In this document: positions 57,570 through 64,000 of the stretch, piece after piece | Position numbering within the stretch: position 1 is the first letter of the stretch | Layout of the letters: each line of letters begins with the position of its first letter | NCBI GenBank assembly: GCA_037893225.1 | Contig: JAZGUH010000721.1 | Coordinates: 496,001-560,000, forward strand | Source of the DNA: Hippasteria phrygiana | Taxonomy: Eukaryota; Echinodermata; Asteroidea; Valvatida; Goniasteridae | Length of the DNA stretch: 64,000 nt | Reading direction: 5' to 3' | Position numbers and translations under genes: made by a program | The notes under the pieces: generated by a model | The model's input: only the letters and a program-made list of their open reading frames with translations | Told to the model about the DNA's origin: nothing | Database searches by the model: none

Positions 57570-58110
57570 CTTATTGTTAAAATGTGCTCGGAAAAATGTC
57601 ATTAATTGAATATCACGTTCACTACATAGAGATTTAATATCAAGATGTTTCTGAGGCAAATGATCTTCATAGTGTTATTTGTTATTGAATATTGCTTAGT
57701 ATTACAGTATCATTGAATTATTTAGTTTTAAGCAAACAAAATCCTGTATTTAGCATTTAGATGATTTAATATTCATTTGGATTATGAAGCCATTGAGACA
57801 CAATAGTAATCAGTGGCAGTAATGGTATTTACAACTCTGCTTTCTGTTGAAATGTAGGCAAAAATAGAATTAGTTAAATATCACGCTCATTGTGGCATTA
57901 AAACTGTACATAAAGGCTTAATATCAAGGTTTCTGAAGCAATTTGCTAATACTGTTTTGTGAGTTAAATATTGTTTAGTATACTACAGTATCATTGCAGC
58001 GTTTAGTTTTAAGCAAACAAAATACCTGTTTAAAAGTGTTTTGAATTTAGATGATTTAAGTATTCATTTGGATTATACAGCCATTTAGACGCAATAGTAA
58101 TCAATGGCAA
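57570..58110 (+). repeat. Tandem duplication of about 270 bp
   Basis: Positions 57,570-57,835 and 57,840-58,110 share AAATATCACG.TCA, TTAATATCAAG, ACAGTATCATTG, TTTAGTTTTAAGCAAACAAA and TATTCATTTGGATTAT in the same order. Confidence 0.75.
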
Positions 58111-59494
58111 GAGGATTTTAAAAAATGCACTTAAACTTAGATGATTTCTCTTTATTTTTGCGTTTGCCTGCAGTTCAGTTGAACTTTTCCCATTCTGTTT
58201 TGCTAGCTCCCGCTTGCTGTAGTTTCTTCTACAGAGTTTTGATTCCATTTAAGAGAAAATATAGAGAATGGTTGTATTTCATGAAGTGGCAAAAAAAATC
58301 TGACGAGCAGTTCTTACTGCTTCCTACGAAAATCTACTGGTGGTACTGCCTTGCATAGTTCCTTTCCCCCAAATCATTCGTTCTCTTCTGAAAATTTCCT
58401 AACGCTGTTGCGAAAGACTATAAGAAATGAAGGAATGTTGAAATATCTAACGTTGACCCAAAATGGCCTCATCGTGTCTTTTCACTGTTTACAGAGTTTC
58501 ATAAAGACTTTTGAGAGAATAAATAATGTTTTCCCCATATGACAACTCGAATGGTTTTCTCGTTTATTTCATTAATTTTAATGAAAAAAAGATATTTTAG
58601 GTATACTTATTGCTCATTATATGCATGTTTTTAGACCTATATTTGTTATATACCTCTATTAGCATATCGCCCGTCAAGCATCTGTCAGTATCAGCCGCAC
58701 TGATGACGACGATGTTTACAGAACGATGCTGGGGGGTTCCCGGCCAAACATATTATTTTCATTGTGTAATTTCTGCGTAACATGGAAATCCCCGACCTGC
58801 GCATTCATCCTTTATGGTCACAAAATACGATGTTATCAGTTAATATAGGTCCGCGCTCAGTCAGCATGTTAGACGGGCACCCTCCTTTTACAGGATCTGA
58901 CATAAAGAACGCGTACAACTCAGTTGGTAGTAATTTCCTGTAACAGCTTACACCCATATGACATTTTATCTACTTCAGTGCCCTTAATATTAATGCAATT
59001 ACAATGCGAGATTATGTTGGGGATGATCACGGAGTTTGAGGTATATTCTCGATCGCCTTAGTTGATACAAAAATACAAAAATGTGCATAAATCTGTAGGT
59101 GACATGGTATTTACACAAATAATCCACGCACGCTGACAGTTTGATAACAGTTTGTTGTTGAGTGAATTTTCACATGTACGGGAAGGTAAAACTTTGTACA
59201 TGTATAAGCTTTCGTAGCGACAAAATCAGATGCAATGAAGAAGAACAGGCAAAGTTTATATACAAGTACAATCTGACAAAGTCTAAACAAATGGTGGCGA
59301 TGAGTCCACTGCTGTACTGTGACAAGGAACCAAGATCCCTATTTAATCCTTTACCAATACAGTCCAGTCTGTGGATTATCTTTTGTTCAGCCACTTATCC
59401 CTGTCCATCCCAGTCTTGAATCCTCTTTGCAGTAATGCCGCAACTGTCTTCTTCATTGCATCTGATGACGTACCGTAGTTGTTGCTACGAAAGC
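58111..59494. other. No gene seen
   Basis: Unassigned. Short frames only, none with recognised motifs. Confidence 0.3.
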
Positions 59495-59957
59495 TTAGGC
59501 CAACAAAAATTGTTTGGTTGTCCTCGACCGCCCGCCCCTAATTTTCAAATTGTCTTTTTTCATCAATTTTATCCCAAAACTCGAATTGATTTCGCTGGTT
59601 GATTCGTTCCAATCTCGTTTCCATCTTTATTTTGTTATTTGTAATGCACAAACACGACCCTACCTTTTACTCCAGAGTTTGAAAGTTCATATTCTAGTGT
59701 CAGTGTGTGACTTCGCATAATAAATATCTCGATGGAAATACACGCGTTACAGAAATACACACATGCAGCGTGGCCACTCATCAAATTTCAAATTCCCAAG
59801 ATTCATCCAGTAAAATTCACAAGAACTCCCAAGGCGATAAGAAAACACTGTGCAAAGAGCATCGGAATAAGCACTTTGCGCATGTGCAATCCTTTTTTCC
59901 ACCAAAATTCCCAAGATCTTGGGAAAATCCCAAGGAGTAGCACAGTGCACACATGTA
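59495..59957. repeat. Inverted repeat, right copy, flanking the LRAT gene
   Basis: Reverse complement of 52,618-53,113 with moderate divergence. An additional short relative of its inner end (GGACAACCAAACGA) is at about 61,773. Confidence 0.75.
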
Positions 59958-60198
59958 TGTGCAGTATGGCTACCACATCGAAACTTCGTGAGGTTTTTGG
60001 TCGAATGTTGAGCCAGCTCAAATACAGCTGAAACACACAAAGGTCGCGTCCCCCAAAAAGTGGTCCATAGAGTGACATTGAGCCCCAGGATATAGTGTCA
60101 GCACTGGCAGCCTTAGGGCTACGGTATGTGTTGTTCGGATGGAGTCAAGGACCCGGTGGCCATCGCTGAAGAGGCAGCCGTATTACGTACTATATTAA

Positions 60199-61659
60199 AG
60201 AGGAACTAAAACCAATTTGCATTTTTCTACTTTAGTGGCTTTTCTGAGAGCTTATGCCTCCCCAAACCTAACAAAGTAGGTTTGAAGAGTTTATGCATGG
60301 ATTTGGCAATTTTAGAGAAGTTTTACTTTGGAGTGGCTTTCGCTCAGAATCAGAAAAGCTCGGGGTCAACCGCGTGTTTACAATCCAATCGTGTGACGTA
60401 GCTGCGTGGAGATAGATGACGTCACTATGCGAGTGCCCATTGTGTTTGCGTGCGTGCATGTCTACTAAGTACTATGTGTTGGGTTTTGTCCTAATTTTCT
60501 TGTTCCTGGTGGTGCATTATTGCATGAACGTTGCACTGATGAGTTTTTCATAATTTTTTTATTATTATATTATCCCCTCCCCCGAAGACCCTTCGCGGCC
60601 CGCGCCCATGGCGCCCCGACACAAGTATTTTTTTTATCACGAATTGGTTGCAATGCCCACTAATGAAAATTTGGCTGTTTAGACGCTGCCGGACACCCCA
60701 ACAATCGGTAGCAATCTGTACTCTAAACATCATCAATGACCATTTTAATACTTACTCGTGCCCTCTCCCTTTTCCGGAAAGCACCTCCAGATCGCATACG
60801 TCGTCGCTTAAAAGGCGATGGTGTCGCGCTGCGTGATCGACTCCTGCTCCCATCTTCCAACATGTTCGGCTTGGTCGTGGCTGAGAGTGGGCCGCGGGAT
60901 GGGCATGGGGCGCGGGCGGACTGGGCTCTGGGCCGGCGGTAGAACGGATTGAGCCTGCAGCCGCTGAGACTACGGTCCGGCGGAAAGCTGGGCATGGTGC
61001 CTTCAGCGTTGGTACTGCCAAAGGTTTCAGCCGGAATGGTACATTTATCTCCAGTCTGGCCTTCAGTGATACAATTTCATCTTCACAGTCTTTCGTAAAA
61101 TGTTCCTTACATATGTAAGACCATTTCGTCAGCCTAAAGTCAGATCGCGTTGTTTCCACAAACCGGACCCACTGCCGTCGTTGTTTCCCATCAACTTTGG
61201 GGAATCTTAAAATAGATAGGTTCGGATTTTTGTCCGTATTTCTTGTGCAGCCACCTACCACACACGTTCTCGGCATAATACTTATTAACTTTAATACATT
61301 CGAGATCCGAATAACTCCAAAAGTAAGCTAGGAAGGCCGTGAATTCGGCAAAAAATGCCAAGACGACGAAAATGTCATAAAACACACGTGGATGATAGTA
61401 CCAACACGCCGCAGACGTGGTGGCTGCACGGCCGGGTAAGCGCACACACGTCATAAGGTCATATGCATACATTTGCATCCCTAATGACCTTTTCAGGAAT
61501 TGAGACCAAACGCTCACTCCAAGGGGCAATTTTAGTCCATTTTTTTTCAATGAAATAAATTTTAATCGTTCTTTACCAATTTGTATTCGGTTAGAAGAAT
61601 ATACAAGCTATCAGAAAAGCCAATAAAGTGGAAAAATGCAAATTGGTTTTAGTTCCTCT
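60199..61659 (-). mobile_element. Kolobok-like DNA transposon (non-autonomous) with THAP ORF
   Basis: Inverted terminal repeats of about 54 bp with about three mismatches start AGAGGAACTAAAACCAATTT at both ends. TTAA is present on both sides (60,195-60,198 and 61,660-61,663). TTAA targets, an AG-start terminus like vertebrate T2 elements, and an encoded THAP zinc finger together match the Kolobok superfamily. The 1.46-kb length and lack of a catalytic transposase region show an internally deleted or split-gene copy. CpG density is high across the ORF. Confidence 0.75.
60752..61276 (-). CDS. THAP-domain protein of the Kolobok-like element
   Basis: A 174-codon ORF starting MPRTCVVGGC. A complete THAP C2CH domain fills residues 1-90: C5, C10, P26, W36, C56, H59, F60 and the closing AVPT motif (87-90), all the family's signature positions. 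This domain binds DNA in a sequence-specific way; in P and Kolobok elements it recognises the transposon ends. After it come a proline/histidine-rich stretch and a tail without a known domain. The last codons overlap a strong donor (GAGTAAGTATT). The frame may therefore splice to a transposase exon now deleted, and the stop would be read only in unspliced RNA. Another frame over 60,723-60,995 encodes RSRSRSATPSPFKRRRMRS, so a frameshifted tail is an alternative. Confidence 0.75.
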   Translation of the reverse strand: MPRTCVVGGCTRNTDKNPNLSILRFPKVDGKQRRQWVRFVETTRSDFRLTKWSYICKEHFTKDCEDEIVSLKARLEINVPFRLKPLAVPTLKAPCPAFRRTVVSAAAGSIRSTAGPEPSPPAPHAHPAAHSQPRPSRTCWKMGAGVDHAARHHRLLSDDVCDLEVLSGKGRGHE

Positions 61660-61663
61660 TTAA

Positions 61664-62774
61664 ATTGTTTATCGGCCTAACAACATTTGTGGGTTTGTTT
61701 TACTTTGTGTATGGTTTGAAGATGGACTTCCGGGCAATGTAAAAAAATAAATGTTAAAAAAGGGGGGTGTGGAGGACAACCAAACGATTTCATTTTTGGC
61801 CTTATGCAAACTGAAGTTTTAGTTTAGTCACTAAAGTGCTGTGCATAACGTGCATAATGTGCAATGCTCTTTTACCCGAATAGCATGGACTTTAATACAA
61901 TTCTATTTGACATGGGTGTACTTATACACACTATAAAAATGAGCACCTTATCTATACGATTAGGACAAAGGATAATGTTTTGTTTATTTAATGTTTTGTA
62001 AATAAATAATCTGTTTTTAGCAGCATTTGTTTTCTTTGTTACTGATCACCTTGGACTTTACCAAGAAAAACATTACCTTATTCCCTTGAAAAACCCTCAG
62101 AGAGCCGCGTTTTCCAGGGGCCATTCACCGTCGCGACGGGTGCGGATTCCTCCAAAGTTCCTCCTTCACTATCCCGGCAAAACAGTAACGGATTTTTATG
62201 AAATTAAGTATACAAATGATGATATTTATGATAGTTATCTGTGCAAAATGTCATTTCAATTAATCAAAGGGGCTTGCAGTTATGATGCATTATCCACGCC
62301 GCATCATGTTCCGTGGATGCAGGTTTTCGTGTACAAGATCAATATCGAGGCGATTACAAGAGTTTTCACCCACCGTCGGACTCTGAAGAAGTTGCATTGC
62401 GACAGCGCATAATACGGCTATGCTTTAGAAAAAAATAAAAAATTCTTGGCTGGAAATCAATCGATTGCAATATTGGCCCCCAATTTGGCACCGAATAGGG
62501 CACGCATGAAATGCGTGTTTCGTGTTTGACCAGTAGCTCCACCGAACAGCTTCACTTAATAATTCACTCGAGGTTTCCACTTATCGTTGTAAACCTGTGC
62601 TCGATCCGAGGGTAACCAAAACAATGAAGCGTCCATACTGGGGCTGTTTTGACGTCACCCCGATGACATCGGCGAAATTATTAGCTTGAGAAAAAAAATG
62701 ACATTGTCACAGGCCCAAAGCGAACCTACGTCATGATGAAACTAAGAGAGCACGAGCCGACCGACTTTGCCATT
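61664..62774. other. No gene seen
   Basis: Unassigned sequence. The frame 62,086-62,412 has no ATG at its start and matches no family I know. Confidence 0.3.
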
Positions 62775-62830
62775 CAGCGGCGTAGCCAAGCCTTCGGGGG
62801 AGGGGGGGGGGGGGGCGGGGTCATCTCATT
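62775..62830. mobile_element. hAT-type MITE left-end fragment
   Basis: CAGCGGCGTAGCCAAG is followed by a G-run, as at 49,458 and 63,501. The right end is absent. Confidence 0.45.
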
Positions 62831-63434
62831 CAATAATTGACCGAAGCTTTTTATCGCTGTCAGTGTCAGTTCAGTGTAAGATAGGGACTGGGGATTTTTC
62901 ATAATTTTTGTTATGTTTGGATTTTTTTCAATAACATCCACAGTCTGCATTAGGTTAATTCTCTTTATAATTATCGATTCTGCATTTTTGTCCACTATGA
63001 GACGACTGCTTAATTGTTCGACGCCAAAATACCTTCACTCTGGTTTGATGAAGATGTAATTAACTTGTCAATCATCAAATTGCCTCCCACTTGTACCGCT
63101 CAAATCAGGTTATTATCGAGGTACTCTAAGTCCGCCAGTGAAAATATTTTGAAGCCAATCAAAATATGTCTGCCATGTGCGAGAAACTGCTTTGCTTTCC
63201 TCCGATTGGCTATTGATGATGCCACCCTGAGGACCAGTCCTTGTAACCGTGACGGCTTCAAGCCGATGCAAATTGCATAATTTGATCAATGCGTATGTTT
63301 CTGAGTTTCATCTTTGCGAATCATGGATGGAGCAGCGATTTGCCTTCTGATGGTATCAACACTAACAGGTACCTTTTTTTATAATTGACTGTCGACGATA
63401 CCGGTATTTCTTTTCTGTTTGTTTTTCTTTTTGT
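62831..63434. other. No gene seen
   Basis: Unassigned sequence. Confidence 0.3.
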
Positions 63435-63472
63435 TGGGATGTTTGTTTGTTTGTTTGTTTGTTTGTTTGTTT
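63435..63472 (+). repeat. (TTTG)n microsatellite
   Basis: About eight TTTG units. Confidence 0.9.
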
Positions 63473-63500
63473 TTGCATAACCTCCTAAGCACTCTGTATT

Positions 63501-63724
63501 CAGCAGCGTAGCCAGGGCTGTCTCCATAGGGGGAAGAGGGGGGGGGGCTGGTTGTTACAGTGGGGGGGGGGGGGGGGGGGGGCGCTGACAGTGTTTTTTC
63601 TTTATAATACTATTATTTTCTGCGTTTGCGAAATTTTCAGTGGGGGGGGGGGGGGCCACGATTTCTTTTATGGGGGGGGGGGGCGTGCGCCCCCCCCCCC
63701 CAAGCCCCCTTAGCTACGCCACTG
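63501..63724. mobile_element. hAT-type MITE with poly-G/C core
   Basis: The ends CAGCAGCGTAGCC and TAGCTACGCCACTG are inverted. An 8-bp duplication with one mismatch (TCTGTATT 63,493-63,500; TCTGTATG 63,725-63,732) flanks it. The interior has several G-runs of 10-20 bases and a C-run. The last 275 bases of the window hold no gene. Confidence 0.75.
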
Positions 63725-64000
63725 TCTGTATGTATGTATCGATCTGAATCATACACACAGGGAGCACAGGCAGTTGCGATGGGGGTGGCTAAAGGGGCCA
63801 AGATTCCCGTAAAACCCAACGGAAAAAAATAGAAGTAGACACCAGAAAGTGTTGCGTACACTGCTGTCCATAAGGGTTGTTAATTAAATCAGGCGCTCAG
63901 AATACTACATTTCAATCGTGCCACCAATGTCATGTGGAGTCCCCTACCATTTCTTATGAAAATTTGAAATAAAATATAGAAACAGACAGAATGTGGTCTT

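Noticed and set aside
59707..59940. ORF shared by both inverted repeats (also 52,640-52,873)
   Set aside because: The frame is conserved only because the DNA repeat is duplicated; the peptide has no recognised motif.
60723..60995. Arg/Ser-rich ORF overlapping the THAP frame as a separate gene
   Set aside because: It overlaps the THAP ORF on the same strand. I treat it as a possible alternative tail rather than a gene.
62086..62412. 108-codon ORF as a gene
   Set aside because: It begins at TTG rather than ATG, no acceptor is evident, and no family is recognised.

Overview
This is a stretch of animal nuclear genome. It is AT-rich and dominated by transposable elements, with GT-AG exon signals, THAP and LRAT family proteins, a CR1/Jockey-type LINE and a Gypsy-type LTR retrotransposon. 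The element mix and recurrent words such as ACATGTACATGTA and TAGGCCTA suggest a marine invertebrate, perhaps a deuterostome (lancelet, echinoderm or hemichordate). That assignment is inference; no gene here fixes the species. There is no prokaryotic or viral gene layout.

Positions 1-30,330 are a tandem array of about six degenerate copies of one largely non-coding unit (full length about 8-10 kb). Units start with GGGAAAGTCCCAGATGAG at about 238, 16,288, 18,328 and 28,207; two more, at about 10,508 and 20,258, lack that first part. The copies carry different small DNA transposons (MITEs), so one copy often shows the empty site of an insertion in another. Families seen are a 1.9-kb nested fold-back element with CGCGGCCGCG palindromes, CGTCAC-ended elements with 4-bp AT-rich duplications, a GTGACCCGCTC-ended element, a TAGTCTGGTTCC-ended element holding a 104-codon exon-like ORF, and others. 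A Crypton/DUF3504-like exon fragment lies at 6,292-6,507.

Positions 30,827-41,260 hold a 5'-truncated LINE on the minus strand and a decayed Gypsy-type element on the plus strand (LTRs at 32,752-33,602 and 40,408-40,921). Its gag and pol are broken by stops, frameshifts and a deletion across the integrase active site. The ORF between pol and the 3' LTR is intact and encodes an SGNH-hydrolase-like protein. A 339-bp solo-LTR-like element interrupts the 3' LTR.

Positions 41,260-52,600 are mostly non-coding: a THAP-type first exon, minisatellites, fold-back MITEs, poly-G hAT MITEs, degenerate telomere-like repeats and a tRNA-like sequence. At 53,916-55,500 lies the only convincing host gene. It encodes a protein of about 499 residues with two LRAT domains separated by a glycine-rich hydrophobic stretch, and it sits between two inverted repeats (52,618-53,113 and 59,495-59,957). 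At 60,199-61,659 is a Kolobok-like DNA transposon with TTAA duplications, 54-bp inverted ends and an intact THAP zinc-finger ORF. The rest to 64,000 is repeat-rich and has no recognisable gene.
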